This document shows positions 17,983 through 27,385 of a DNA stretch of 33,415 bases, piece after piece. The stretch comes from Azoarcus sp. (GTDB lineage: Bacteria; Pseudomonadota; Gammaproteobacteria; Burkholderiales; Rhodocyclaceae), in contig JAITLI010000032.1 of assembly GCA_031277975.1 (NCBI GenBank), forward strand, positions 1-33,415. Reading direction: 5' to 3'. The notes under the pieces were generated by a model, which searched no databases, was not told the origin of the DNA, and worked only from the letters and a program-made list of their open reading frames with translations. The translations under genes were made by a program, and so were the position numbers. The stretch's first letter is position 1; every line of letters starts with the position of its first letter.

Positions 17983-20108
17983 TGGACACAAATCGCACGC
18001 AGAGCATCTTTGCACGGTACCGCAAAATCATTTTCGCCGTGATTTTGTTTATGGTCGCCGATACGGTCGTGATTGCTATTAATTTCTACAATACTTACAA
18101 GGCTGACGAATCCGCCATTTCGATCAACCTTTCGGGACGGCAGCGGATGCTTTCGCAGCGCATGACCAAGGTGCTGCTGCTGACGCAGCGCAGCGTGGAA
18201 GCAGGCGATGACGCGGGCGTCGAGAAAAACCTGAAGGAACTCGACCTCACGGTGAATCTCTTCAATACCACGCTCAAGGGATTCCGCGACGGTGACAACG
18301 TCACCGGCGGCGACGGCAAGCCGGCCTTCCTGGTCCAAGTCGAAACGGACAAATCCCGGCAAATCGTGGCGGACGCCTATAAGATCTGGATGCCATATCT
18401 GGAATTGTTGCAGCCGCTGCTGGGCAAGACCAGCGTTACAGACGTTCAGGCCCTTGAAGCCGCGGTCGCCTATGCCCAGGCCAACAATCTGGAAGTCCTG
18501 CGTCTCATGAACGACTTGACCACCGATCTGGAAATCGTCGCCAACCAGCGCGCCAGTACCCTGCGGATCGTCTTGACCATCGGCATCATCGTGGCGTTCT
18601 TCAACTTCAGCTATACCGTCGTCGTTTCCATCCGGAATCTGATGGCCAGCGACAGGGACCTCGCGCAGGCCCGTCACGAAACCCACGAAATCCTGTCGAC
18701 CGTCCACGAAGGACTGTTCCTGCTGAGCAAGGACAAGAAACTGGGCACGCAATTTTCGAGCTCCCTGCCCATCATGCTGCACCGGGACATCGAACCCGGC
18801 ATGGATTTCCTGCCCATCTTGCAAGGAATGGTTTCGCAGGAAGTCTACGATTCCGCGGTGGATTACATTGAGTTGCTCCTGGGCGAACGCGTGAAGGAAT
18901 CTCTGGTCGCCAGCCTCAACCCGCTGACCGACGTGCCGGTCACCATGGTCGACAAATTCGGCAGCATCCAGAACCGCTACCTGTCGCTGTTCTTCAACCG
19001 GGTCATCATCGACGGCGCGATTTCGCATATCCTGGTGACAGTGCAGGACACGACCGAAAAAGTCTTGCTGGCGCAGCAACTCGAACAGGCGAAGAGCAGG
19101 GCGAAGATCGAAATCGAGGCACTGCTGCGGCTGGCGGGCAGCGATTTCGACTCGCTCCGGCAATTCATCGACAACACCGGAGAATCGCTGGCGCAAATCA
19201 ACAAGAAACTGAGCGAGACCCAGGAAAACGACCGCGAGCGCCTGCACACCCTGAATTACGTCATGCGCCTCGTACACGGTATCAAGGGCGAAGCGGCGGT
19301 GCTCGGCATCGACGCCCTGGAAGAGTACGCCCACGCCAGCGAGCAGGAAATGGTCGCCATGCGCGAAAACAGCGACCGGGATGGATTGAGCGGCGAGCAG
19401 ATGTTGCGCATCGCCGTGCTGCTGGAAGGCTTCTACGAGCGCTATTCCTCGCTCTCCAGCGTCGTCTCGCGCCTCGGCGAAGCCTTGGGTGCACAGGCGC
19501 CGGACGCGGGTGACGCGGGCGAAACCAGGGCGCGGACGCAGACGCAAACGCCCCCGTTCGTCCAGCAGATCGCGGATCTGGCGCACCGCATCGCCACGGA
19601 TCACGGCAAGGATGTCGAGGTATCATGTCAACTCGAAAAACTCTCCTCCCTGCCCAAGCATATCGTGCAGGAGCTGCAAAGCATCTCCATCCAGCTCGTC
19701 CGCAATGCCCTGTCGCACGGGATCGAAACACCGGAAGAACGCAGCAACCGCCAAAAACCCAAAATGGGAGCCTTGTGCCTCTTGTGCGAATATCTGGGCA
19801 ACAATCGCTACGACTTCACCGTGCGGGACGATGGCCGCGGCATCGTGCCCGAACACTTGCGCGCGAGCTTGGTGGAAAGCGGCCGCCTGAGCAGGGCGGA
19901 AGCGTCGGCCATGAGCGACGAAGAAATCGCCCAGCTCATTTTCCAGCCGGGCGTGTCTTCCGCGGCGAAGGCGGACCGGGACGCGGGGCATGGCGTTGGC
20001 TTGGACATCGTCCTGGAAAAGGTAAAGAGCTTCAATGGCCGCATGCTGGTCAGGAGCCGCCCGAACATGTTCACTGAGTTCCACATCCAATTCAGCACGG
20101 CAGGATAA
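17982..20108 (+). CDS. PilJ-sensor membrane kinase with HPt and CheA-like ATPase
   Basis: This is a 708-aa membrane histidine kinase. Layout: TM1 about 15-34; a periplasmic PilJ N-terminal-type domain (about 42-190) with the signature INLSGRQRMLSQRMTK; TM2 about 194-215; a PAS-like region (about 235-360, ending ILVTVQDTTE); coiled coil about 360-415; HPt with phospho-acceptor H432 (RLVHGIKGEAAVLG); and a CheA-type ATPase (N575 in RNALSHGIE, DDGRGI 616-621, GHGVGLDIV 669-677). The CheA P2, CheW-like P5 and an evident dimerisation domain are missing, so it should work without CheW or a receptor array. I infer that it phosphorylates the receiver encoded next to it. The start at 17982 has GAGG 7 bases upstream. 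PilJ domains in NarX-type sensors and pilus receptors bind small ligands; the ligand here is unknown. Confidence 0.88.
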   Translation: MDTNRTQSIFARYRKIIFAVILFMVADTVVIAINFYNTYKADESAISINLSGRQRMLSQRMTKVLLLTQRSVEAGDDAGVEKNLKELDLTVNLFNTTLKGFRDGDNVTGGDGKPAFLVQVETDKSRQIVADAYKIWMPYLELLQPLLGKTSVTDVQALEAAVAYAQANNLEVLRLMNDLTTDLEIVANQRASTLRIVLTIGIIVAFFNFSYTVVVSIRNLMASDRDLAQARHETHEILSTVHEGLFLLSKDKKLGTQFSSSLPIMLHRDIEPGMDFLPILQGMVSQEVYDSAVDYIELLLGERVKESLVASLNPLTDVPVTMVDKFGSIQNRYLSLFFNRVIIDGAISHILVTVQDTTEKVLLAQQLEQAKSRAKIEIEALLRLAGSDFDSLRQFIDNTGESLAQINKKLSETQENDRERLHTLNYVMRLVHGIKGEAAVLGIDALEEYAHASEQEMVAMRENSDRDGLSGEQMLRIAVLLEGFYERYSSLSSVVSRLGEALGAQAPDAGDAGETRARTQTQTPPFVQQIADLAHRIATDHGKDVEVSCQLEKLSSLPKHIVQELQSISIQLVRNALSHGIETPEERSNRQKPKMGALCLLCEYLGNNRYDFTVRDDGRGIVPEHLRASLVESGRLSRAEASAMSDEEIAQLIFQPGVSSAAKADRDAGHGVGLDIVLEKVKSFNGRMLVRSRPNMFTEFHIQFSTAG

Positions 20109-20116
20109 ATACCGAA

Positions 20117-20485
20117 ATGAAACTCCTGATCGTTGACGATTCCGCGATTATCAGAAGCCGCATTGCGCGCGTACTGGGTAATTCACGCTTGGTTTCCATC
20201 GACGTGATTGGCATGGCCCGCAACGGCATAGAAGCCATCACGCTCTTTTTGCAGAATCCCCCGGACATCGTGACCATGGACATCACCATGCCGGGAATGG
20301 ATGGGGTCGATTGCACGGAGAAAATGATCAGCCTTCATCCCGAATGCAATATCCTCGTCATTTCCGCGCTGAGCGACAAGGCCACGGCCTTGAAAGCCCT
20401 GAAAAAAGGGGCACGCGGTTTTCTTTACAAGCCATTCACCGACGAAGAACTGGTCGCAGCCTTGCTGGAGCTTACACACTCATGA
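20117..20485 (+). CDS. Single-domain CheY-like response regulator
   Basis: This 122-aa protein is a stand-alone receiver with no output domain. The acidic pocket D7-D8, phospho-acceptor D55 (TMDITMPGMDG), the switch serine in VISALSD (S83) and K105 (YKPF) are all present, so it should be phosphorylatable. Signalling must pass by protein contact, as with CheY. It starts 8 bases after the kinase and its TGA overlaps the CheX ATG (ATGA at 20482-20485). The kinase and CheX beside it are its likely phosphodonor and phosphatase. Confidence 0.92.
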   Translation: MKLLIVDDSAIIRSRIARVLGNSRLVSIDVIGMARNGIEAITLFLQNPPDIVTMDITMPGMDGVDCTEKMISLHPECNILVISALSDKATALKALKKGARGFLYKPFTDEELVAALLELTHS

Positions 20486-20958
20486 GCACCACCACTCTCA
20501 TCAATGAACACGACATCCAGAGCTTCGTGGAAGCCGTCAGCTCTTTTTTCTTCCAGATCACCCAAGAAAAGGTAGAGATCCGCTCCGCTTATCTAGTGGA
20601 AGGCGGCATTTCGCCCACGACGTTCGATCTGACCAGTTTCATCACCCTTTCCGGGGAGTTTTCCGGGCGCGTGTATTTTTCGGCGCCGCGCGTCATGGTC
20701 GCGCATCTCCTGCTCGCGATGCAGGAACCGGACCGGGGCGATGAACGCCTGCTGGATGCGGTCGGCGAAATCGCCAACACAATTTCCGGCAACGCCCGCA
20801 AGCATTTTGGCGAGAGCATGCAAATTTCCGTACCGGTCACGCAAACCACCGAGCGCGACTGGCTGAGCAGCGTCGCCTCGCCGCGCTCCTATGTCATTCT
20901 CGTGAGGTGGAAGCAGTATCGGGCATCCGTCGTCGTCGACATCCAGCGCATCGGCTGA
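20482..20958 (+). CDS. cheX: CheX-type CheY phosphatase
   Basis: This is a 158-aa protein of the CheC/CheX/FliY phosphatase group, which dephosphorylates CheY-like receivers. The phosphatase motif E-x2-N is present as E96 and N99 in DAVGEIANTISGNARKHFG. The single motif and its size point to CheX rather than CheC, which has two. I chose the ATG at 20482, which overlaps the receiver stop; the longer upstream frame lies inside the receiver gene. It is probably a dedicated off-switch for the adjoining receiver. Confidence 0.88.
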   Translation: MSTTTLINEHDIQSFVEAVSSFFFQITQEKVEIRSAYLVEGGISPTTFDLTSFITLSGEFSGRVYFSAPRVMVAHLLLAMQEPDRGDERLLDAVGEIANTISGNARKHFGESMQISVPVTQTTERDWLSSVASPRSYVILVRWKQYRASVVVDIQRIG

Positions 20959-21112
20959 AATACCATCAGCCCGGCGAACGGGATGCGGGGTAGTGGCCTG
21001 ATACGGATTCGCCCGCAAAGCGATTACGGCAAGGCCGGACAAGACTGACATCGCCTCGCGCGTCGAAACCGCCATGGATGGGAGCGCCTGCCGGGTTTTT
21101 TGGTCGCGCCGC

Positions 21113-24100
21113 TCACATCGTATCGAGCAGGCGCAAAGCTTCGTCGAATTCCGAAACAAGCACCAGTCCGACGAGCTTCGAGACGGCATCGTGTTTTTCA
21201 TTGCCGAGCGGCTGCGATTGCAAGGCCGACAGCGCGGCATCCATGCCGTCCAGATCTCCCGCTTCCAACGCCGCCCTCAACCGGGCCAGGGTTTGACGCT
21301 CCAGTTCCGAGTCGGCGGCGGCGTTTTCATTCCTTGACGCATTGCCGGCTTGCGCTTCCACGAGCGCCTTGCCTATCCGTGCGCTCAGGTTGGCCAGCCC
21401 GGAGCGGAACTTCTCCAGGTTCTGGCGAATGAAGGCGCTGTCGCCACGGTGTCCGGCGGATTCCAGCAAAGCCGCCGACTTCGACAAAGCCTTCGCGCCA
21501 ACATTGGCTATCGCATTCTTCAAGGCATGGACACTGGTGGTAAAAGCCTTCAGTTCCTCGGGCAAGACCGGCACTTCCAGCAAGGGGAGCCGTTGCTCCA
21601 CATCCTGCCGGAAAACATCGAGAAGACTCAGGTAACGTTCTTCGGAACCACCCACACTGGATACCCCCGTGGCGATATCCAGGCCCTCGATCCCCGAGAA
21701 ACACATGATCGCCTCGGTTTTTATCTCCTTTTTCACCACTTGTGGCGCATCCTGACGCTTTTCTTTCGGTATCCAGCGGCTCAGGATGGCGTCGAGTTTG
21801 GCAACTTCTATCGGTTTCGAAAGAAAATCGTCGAAACCGTTTTCGAGGAACATTTCCCGCATCCCGGAAACGGCATTGGCGGTGAGCACGATAATGGGCA
21901 CTTTCTTGAAATATTCACCTTCCAGATTTCGAATGATGTGAACGGCTTCCAGACCATCCATTCCCGGCATCATATGGTCCATGAAAATGATGTCGTAGCA
22001 CTGGCGACGCGCCAATTCAATGGCCTCGTGTCCGCTCGCGGCACAATCGATCTGCAATTCGTAGATGGCCATGAGACCTTGGGCCACGCGCAGATTCGTG
22101 GCAAGATCATCCACAACCAGAACACGCGCGCCAGGTAAAATGAAGCGGACGCCGTTTTCAGCGACACGCGCATAATGTTTCGCATCCAGCAGGCCATTCA
22201 GGATATTGGCGATTGCGGGAGCGTAAGTCGGCATGATCAATGTGCGTACATTGCTTCCCGGCATCTGCTCGTCCGGTTCGGTATCGAGGAGCACCGGCAC
22301 GGCGCCGGGAGCGAGCCGGCCTCCTTCGGCAATGACTTCCGCCATCAAGTGACGCGGCGAAAACACAAAAGCGTAATCATGGGCAAGCAATTCATTGACG
22401 AAATCCTCATGGGTATGCACGCTTTCGCAAAATACGCCAAGGTTGCGAACAGCCGAAACGATGTAATCGACATACCCCCGCTGCGGCTCATACACTAGGA
22501 CGCTTTTCTTTTCCGGCTCCAGCACCTCCGCAAAACGGCGATATTCCCGGATACCTTGCGAGAACGTCGCGGTAAAGGTCGTGCCTTCACCATAAACGCT
22601 CTTGACAGTAATATCCCCTCCCATCATCCGGCTGAGGCTGCGGCTGATGGCAAGCCCCAAGCCGGTACCTTCAATACCCTTGTTTTTGACAGAATCGATC
22701 TGGACAAAATCGCCAAACAATTTGTCCATGTCTTCTTCTTTGATACCTATTCCGGTATCACGCACCTCGCAACAAATATCCGCGACATCCGGCCCGGTTC
22801 TCTTGCCATCAATGGAAAGGAAAATATGGCCCTTCCTCGTATACTTGGCAGCATTGCTCAACAAGTTCAACAATATTTGGCGAACTCGCATCTCATCGCC
22901 GATGATCATCCCCGGCAAGCAGCTATCGACATAGACAGAAAAGCGCACTGGCTTTTCCAGTAAACGCATCCGGATGATTGTAATAACATCGTTAAGCAAA
23001 GAACCAAGATCGTATTCTACATTCACGTTTTCCAATTTCCCGGATTCTATTTTGGAAAAATCAAGAATATCGTCGATCAGGGCAAGCAAATTCGAGCCCG
23101 CCTGTTTGATATCCGCCGCATAGGACTTGGTGGTCTGCGGAGCGTCATCGCGCAGGATCAGTTCGCTCATACCGATAACGGCGTTCATCGGCGTGCGTAT
23201 TTCATGCGACATCTTCGCCAGGAATGCACTCTTGGAACGGTTGGCGCGCTCCGCTTCCAGACGGGCTTCCACCAATTGCGTGACATCGCTGATATCCACG
23301 AACCTGCCCGCCGCGCCGCCTTCTTCATCCTCGAGCAAATCGGATATGATCCTGAAATGCCACGATTCACCGTCCTCCTCCACTTCGATCGTATTTTCGT
23401 AATATCCATCGCATTCGAAAATGTCGCTGATCATCAGTTTCATGTTCATCCGAAGAAAAAGATCGACCAGCGGACGCCCGATGGCCAATTCCGCACTTTC
23501 GATATGCGCCAGTTTTGCCATTGGCTCGCTGAGGTAAGTAACGCGATTCATTCGATCTACCATGGCGACGATATTGGGCGTAGTCGCCATGAAAGAAACG
23601 AAAACCTTCTCCGCCCGGAAGGAGCGTAAATTCTTGCCGGAAGTCAAGCGCGCCAATACCAAAAAGAGGAACGCGGCAAAAACGCTGAACCCCCACTTCA
23701 CAAATATCCCGTCGAAGCTCACTTCCCTGCCCAGCAAGGGTACCTCCGCCAGCAGCAAAAGAAAAACAACGGCAGCTTCGGTGATGGCCAAAAACAATAA
23801 AGACCTATATTTTCCGTAGACAGCGCCAATGCCGATCAGGCAAATGCACGCATCGAAGTAATAGGACAATCCCGCCACATACATACTGTCGGCAGTCAAC
23901 GCCAGGAAAACGAGAAGCGGGATCAAATACGACATCAATTCAATATTCGTAACAACGCATATCAGAAGTGCTATTACGGCGACAAGCAGCAAGCAGATAG
24001 ACAACAGAAAGGCCACATTCTCCCAAACCCCGGCATTGATATATTGTGGCAATTGGATACTGACAAAAATCATTATACCGATAAAAATGAAAAGATTGCC

Positions 24101-24337
24101 TGTCAAATAACAATTCCTGTCGCTTTTCCCCTTAAGCAAGCGATCTACCCTTCTCATCGCTGGAACGATAAACAGCAACATTGGTAAAGAAACACAAAAC
24201 AATACCATCAACTCGAAACCAGAGCCGGATTCGACGGTATATTTCAGATTCGAAAATATGACGGCAAGTACGCAAATCAGCCCCAGGATGGCAGACCAGC
24301 GGAAATAACCTTTCCCCAAGTTGCTTTTGAAATTCAT
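21113..24337 (-). CDS. Hybrid histidine kinase with pseudo-receiver, receiver and HPt
   Basis: This is a 1074-aa inner-membrane phosphorelay kinase. Layout: about seven hydrophobic helices (12-232); PAS about 245-355; DHp with H378 ([19 protein letters not shown]); ATPase with N495, DTGIGI at 527-532 and GTGLGLAIS at 557-565; a receiver-like domain at about 612-725 lacking the DD pair and phospho-Asp ([14 protein letters not shown]); a canonical receiver (D743, D744, D787, T819, K841); a C-terminal HPt with H937 ([13 protein letters not shown]); and a tail of about 80 residues. Its ATG overlaps the stop of the upstream lipid-kinase-like gene (ATGA at 24334-24337). The partner for the HPt could be the HD-GYP regulator in the same operon. 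It converges on cheX with 154 bases between them and no clear terminator. Confidence 0.93.
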   Translation of the reverse strand: MNFKSNLGKGYFRWSAILGLICVLAVIFSNLKYTVESGSGFELMVLFCVSLPMLLFIVPAMRRVDRLLKGKSDRNCYLTGNLFIFIGIMIFVSIQLPQYINAGVWENVAFLLSICLLLVAVIALLICVVTNIELMSYLIPLLVFLALTADSMYVAGLSYYFDACICLIGIGAVYGKYRSLLFLAITEAAVVFLLLLAEVPLLGREVSFDGIFVKWGFSVFAAFLFLVLARLTSGKNLRSFRAEKVFVSFMATTPNIVAMVDRMNRVTYLSEPMAKLAHIESAELAIGRPLVDLFLRMNMKLMISDIFECDGYYENTIEVEEDGESWHFRIISDLLEDEEGGAAGRFVDISDVTQLVEARLEAERANRSKSAFLAKMSHEIRTPMNAVIGMSELILRDDAPQTTKSYAADIKQAGSNLLALIDDILDFSKIESGKLENVNVEYDLGSLLNDVITIIRMRLLEKPVRFSVYVDSCLPGMIIGDEMRVRQILLNLLSNAAKYTRKGHIFLSIDGKRTGPDVADICCEVRDTGIGIKEEDMDKLFGDFVQIDSVKNKGIEGTGLGLAISRSLSRMMGGDITVKSVYGEGTTFTATFSQGIREYRRFAEVLEPEKKSVLVYEPQRGYVDYIVSAVRNLGVFCESVHTHEDFVNELLAHDYAFVFSPRHLMAEVIAEGGRLAPGAVPVLLDTEPDEQMPGSNVRTLIMPTYAPAIANILNGLLDAKHYARVAENGVRFILPGARVLVVDDLATNLRVAQGLMAIYELQIDCAASGHEAIELARRQCYDIIFMDHMMPGMDGLEAVHIIRNLEGEYFKKVPIIVLTANAVSGMREMFLENGFDDFLSKPIEVAKLDAILSRWIPKEKRQDAPQVVKKEIKTEAIMCFSGIEGLDIATGVSSVGGSEERYLSLLDVFRQDVEQRLPLLEVPVLPEELKAFTTSVHALKNAIANVGAKALSKSAALLESAGHRGDSAFIRQNLEKFRSGLANLSARIGKALVEAQAGNASRNENAAADSELERQTLARLRAALEAGDLDGMDAALSALQSQPLGNEKHDAVSKLVGLVLVSEFDEALRLLDTM

Positions 24338-25335
24338 GGCCGCACTCCCGAAGTAACTTCGTTCGTCGCGCCGGTTGGCGTGACGATGCGCACTACACCA
24401 GGTTTCACTTCTACCGTAATGTATTTATCGTAGAAAACTTCCCCGTCCAGATCAAGCATCAAGGGACTATCTGAAATCACAAAAACCTTTTTCGCCCGTT
24501 GGTATGAAAACAGATCCGGATGCTCGGCATGCTTGCCGTGCACATAATACGATACCATTTTGAATGTATTCAGGACACTCGTATCTCCACTGCACAGCAC
24601 ATCCAGCCATCCGTCGGACGACGAAGCTTCGGGAATGATGGTTTTATCTCCCGAATACATCGGCGTGTTGGCGATGTTGATAATGGCGCGCGAACCGCCC
24701 CAATCCTCGCCATCGACCCATATCCGGTAATTCTGCTTGGCGAGCGCGCGTCTGGCGATAATCGAAGCGGACAGCCAGCGCACAAGAAAATCGGGCATAT
24801 GACGCCATAAAAAGCCGTGGTGACTTTTCAACACCATGGAACTGATATTGGTCAGCGACTCCAACCCGACCAAACAATAACTCAGCGCATAATTACTGCC
24901 GCAATACAGTGCATCCATCGGTATGGAAGGTGCATTGATCTGCGCGTTCAAGGAATGAAAGAGCTTCTTGTCTTTTTGCCCGAAAACGCGGTAAAAACTG
25001 TCTTCCGTACCGTAAGGCATCGTACCCAACTCCGCGTTCGGCAACCCCACGACACCGTTCAGGCAATCGAACAAAATGCCGTCGCCGCCCACGGCAAACA
25101 CCCGCAACGGCACGCCAGGCGAAGCCGCGCCCGCGAACCGGCGTATCGCACCGATGGCATCACGGGGAAACCGTGAAATATGAACCGCGTACTCCGGACT
25201 TGCCTGTGCTTCCGCATCTTGTTCCCTGAAAAAACGGTGTATCCCCTCAATAACACTATCCATTTCCCGGCGGCTGTGGAAACATACCGGATTGACAACA
25301 AAAAAGTATCTTTTCGGGGGCAAGGGCATTGTCAT
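24334..25335 (-). CDS. Diacylglycerol/sphingosine-kinase-like protein
   Basis: This 333-aa protein has the DAGK catalytic fold. NPVCFH is the first glycine-poor loop, [11 protein letters not shown] (80-90) matches the nucleotide-binding GGDGT motif with Ile for Thr, and [14 protein letters not shown] (106-119) stands where GTGNDFAR is usual. LDLDGEVF near the end matches the C-terminal DGE motif. These changes suggest an altered donor or acceptor, or weak activity; the protein is soluble or peripheral. The start at 25335 has GGGAGGGA upstream. It is joined by ATGA overlaps to a small ORF before it and to the hybrid kinase after it. A lipid kinase embedded in a phosphorelay operon is unusual. 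Confidence 0.8.
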   Translation of the reverse strand: MTMPLPPKRYFFVVNPVCFHSRREMDSVIEGIHRFFREQDAEAQASPEYAVHISRFPRDAIGAIRRFAGAASPGVPLRVFAVGGDGILFDCLNGVVGLPNAELGTMPYGTEDSFYRVFGQKDKKLFHSLNAQINAPSIPMDALYCGSNYALSYCLVGLESLTNISSMVLKSHHGFLWRHMPDFLVRWLSASIIARRALAKQNYRIWVDGEDWGGSRAIINIANTPMYSGDKTIIPEASSSDGWLDVLCSGDTSVLNTFKMVSYYVHGKHAEHPDLFSYQRAKKVFVISDSPLMLDLDGEVFYDKYITVEVKPGVVRIVTPTGATNEVTSGVRP

Positions 25336-25442
25336 GAGTGTTCCCTCCCCTGTCCCTGTTCATTGCCGATAAATAAAGCATTTATTTTTGCCACTATTTC
25401 CTCCGTCACAAAAATTGTCCTGAAAGGCGCGCTTCCCATCAT
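25332..25442 (-). CDS. 36-aa small ORF linking the HD-GYP and lipid-kinase genes
   Basis: The ATG (25440-25442) overlaps the HD-GYP stop as ATGA, and its TGA (25332-25334) overlaps the ATG of the lipid-kinase-like gene, again as ATGA. It fills the 103-base gap exactly. The peptide contains FVTEEIVAKINALFIGN, a plausible amphipathic helix, and a polar Gln/Gly-rich end. There is no known family that I recognise. It could be a small regulatory protein or a coupling device that lets ribosomes move through the operon. The exact double overlap makes chance less likely but not excluded. Confidence 0.5.
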   Translation of the reverse strand: MMGSAPFRTIFVTEEIVAKINALFIGNEQGQGREHS

Positions 25443-26536
25443 TTTGCCGCCCCCGCCACTGTTACCAGGCGTAAATCTTCCGAGCATTTTTCAAACAACT
25501 CGACCAGCATTGGATCGAAGTGCTTTCCCTTGCCTTGCCGGATAATATCGACTGATGTCCAATGATCGAATGCATTTTTATATGGGCGCACGGAGGTCAA
25601 GGCTTCGTAAACATCGACAATTGCCATCAAGCGCCCGAGGAGCGGGATTTCCATACCGGCAATCCCGCCAGGGTAGCCAGTGCCATCCCATTTCTCGTGA
25701 TGATACCTGGCAAAAGTCTTGGCATGCTGCAAGAAAAGACTGTCCTCCTCGTCTTCTTCAAGCCTCTCGATGAAACTGACGCCAAAAGCAACATGATTTT
25801 TCATTTCCCGGAATTCTTCATCAGTCAACTTGCCGGGCTTTTTGAGAATACTGTCCAGGATGGCAATTTTGCCGACATCATGCAACTGGGAAGACTGGAG
25901 CAGCAATTCCAGATCCCAACCCGCCGTTTGATCCCTGTACAAGTCCTCTTCCATCAAAGCAGTCAACAATACCCGCAAACATTGTTGAGTGCGTCCGATA
26001 TGATTGCCCGTGTCGGTATCGCGTCCTTCCACCAGTTCCGCCATTGCGCGCAATACTTTATTCTGCAACTTCAGGACAGTCTGTGTTTTTTCCGCCACCA
26101 TTTTCTGGAGATTGTCGTTGTAATCCTGTAGCGTTTTTCTTTGTGATTCCATCAACAGATGCAACTCCACCCGCTTCTTCAGAAGCGCGGCGGAAAAAGG
26201 TTTGGCGATATAATCCACGGCTCCAAGACTCAATCCCATGAGTTCGCTTTTATCATCGTTCATGGCGGTCAGGAAAATAACAGGAATATCTGAAGTATCC
26301 GGGCTTCCTTTCAATATTTTGATAGCCTCGTAACCGTTCATCTCCGGCATATCGACATCCAGGAGAATCAATTCCGGGACGTAGCTACTCAACATTTCGA
26401 ACATCTTGCGTGCGGATGCCACGGTCAACACTCTATAGGAGTTTGACAATGCGGTTTTACCGACCATCAAATTGGCTAGGCTGTCATCGACCAGCATGAT
26501 CAACTTGCGGTCATCCACAACGTTCTTATCGCTCAT
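25439..26536 (-). CDS. HD-GYP response regulator (c-di-GMP phosphodiesterase)
   Basis: This 365-aa cytosolic regulator has an N-terminal receiver (phospho-Asp D60 in ILLDVDMPEMNG, K112 in AKPF), a coiled coil (about 125-165) and a C-terminal HD-GYP domain. The metal and catalytic features are intact: DTGNHIGRT, HD at 219-220 (LHDVGKIAILD), HHEKWDGTGYPGG with GYP at 287-289, and DVYEALTS. It should hydrolyse c-di-GMP to pGpG/GMP when phosphorylated. I chose the ATG at 26536 for its strong GGAGGAG site rather than an ATG 24 bases upstream. It is the first gene of the four-frame operon. Confidence 0.93.
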   Translation of the reverse strand: MSDKNVVDDRKLIMLVDDSLANLMVGKTALSNSYRVLTVASARKMFEMLSSYVPELILLDVDMPEMNGYEAIKILKGSPDTSDIPVIFLTAMNDDKSELMGLSLGAVDYIAKPFSAALLKKRVELHLLMESQRKTLQDYNDNLQKMVAEKTQTVLKLQNKVLRAMAELVEGRDTDTGNHIGRTQQCLRVLLTALMEEDLYRDQTAGWDLELLLQSSQLHDVGKIAILDSILKKPGKLTDEEFREMKNHVAFGVSFIERLEEDEEDSLFLQHAKTFARYHHEKWDGTGYPGGIAGMEIPLLGRLMAIVDVYEALTSVRPYKNAFDHWTSVDIIRQGKGKHFDPMLVELFEKCSEDLRLVTVAGAAK

Positions 26537-26616
26537 TTCTCCTCCAGACGCAAAATTCAATTCAAAAATACTGATGCCATGAGCAGAGGATTTATCAAGG
26601 ATGTCCTCACATCGAC

Positions 26617-26645
26617 ACTATGAAGCTACACAATAAGGCTATCAA
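26617..26645 (-). promoter_or_regulatory. Promoter of the HD-GYP/hybrid-kinase operon
   Basis: On the minus strand TTGATA (26640-26645), a 17-base spacer and CATAGT (26617-26622) fit sigma70 and predict a start near 26610, about 74 bases before the HD-GYP ATG. A GAGGA...TCCTC inverted repeat at about 26586-26608 lies in the leader and may be an operator. The surrounding 26561-26830 gap is AT-rich and has no gene. Confidence 0.5.
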
Positions 26646-26830
26646 TACTTTAATGGATTCTATGAATTGTCCTGATTGTACGAAAACGAAAAATTCACGA
26701 CATGCATAAAGTACGCATATGGCGGCCATTGCGCTGTCGTAACAAAATCACGATTTCCCCCGTGGAATTCAACCGCGGCAATCCTTTTGCTCCCCCGTGC
26801 GCTCTCCCGCGCCTGCCATCCTGCCCGGCC

Positions 26831-27385
26831 TCAGCGCATAGCCGTTCTGTCCGCCGCCTCGCCGGGGCGGAACGCGGCGCAAAAGTCCGTATGGGTTTCG
26901 AGGCGGACGCCGCCGAGCAGCTCGATGCAGTACGGCACGGCGGGAAATACCGCGTGCAGGCATTCGCCGATGGCCGCCGGTTTGCCGGGCAGATTGATGA
27001 TGAGGCTCTTGCCGCGTATCCCGGCCATCTGGCGGGACAGGATCGCCGTTGGCGTCGAGGCGAGCGAGGCGGCGCGCATCCGTTCGCCGAACCCCGGCAG
27101 GATTTTCGCGCACACGGCGGCGGTGGCTTCCGGCGTCACGTCGCGCGGCGCGGGGCCGGTGCCGCCGGTAGTGACGATGAGGCAGCAGGCTTCGTCGTCG
27201 CTCAACGCCCGCAACGTGGCCGCGATGAGCGCCCTTTCGTCGGCGATGAGCCGGGGAACGGCCTCCCAGGGACTTGCCAGCGCATGGGTCAGCCAGTCGT
27301 GGATGGCGGGGCCGCCCCGGTCTTCGTATTCGCCGCGGCTGGCCCGGTCGGAGACGGTGACGATGCCGATGCGCGCCCTGTTCAT
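26831..27385 (-). CDS. mogA: Molybdopterin adenylyltransferase
   Basis: It adenylates molybdopterin before metal insertion by MoeA in molybdenum-cofactor synthesis. The 184-aa protein has the MoaB/MogA fold motifs: GIVTVSDRASRGEYEDRGGP at the start, IVTTGGTGPAPRDVTPEAT for nucleotide binding, and SLIINLPGKPAAIGECL near the end. MogA is favoured over MoaB because of length and the neighbouring moeA. Its ATG overlaps the moeA stop as ATGA. It is the last gene of the mobB-mobA-moeA-mogA operon. Confidence 0.93.
   Translation of the reverse strand: MNRARIGIVTVSDRASRGEYEDRGGPAIHDWLTHALASPWEAVPRLIADERALIAATLRALSDDEACCLIVTTGGTGPAPRDVTPEATAAVCAKILPGFGERMRAASLASTPTAILSRQMAGIRGKSLIINLPGKPAAIGECLHAVFPAVPYCIELLGGVRLETHTDFCAAFRPGEAADRTAMR

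Noticed and set aside
17754-19604. 616-codon minus-strand open frame opposite the PilJ-CheA kinase
   Set aside because: The plus-strand kinase shows full domain motifs; the antisense frame has no recognisable domain or ribosome site.
20959-21112. Shared bidirectional terminator between cheX and the hybrid kinase
   Set aside because: No stable hairpin with flanking T/A runs was found in this gap.
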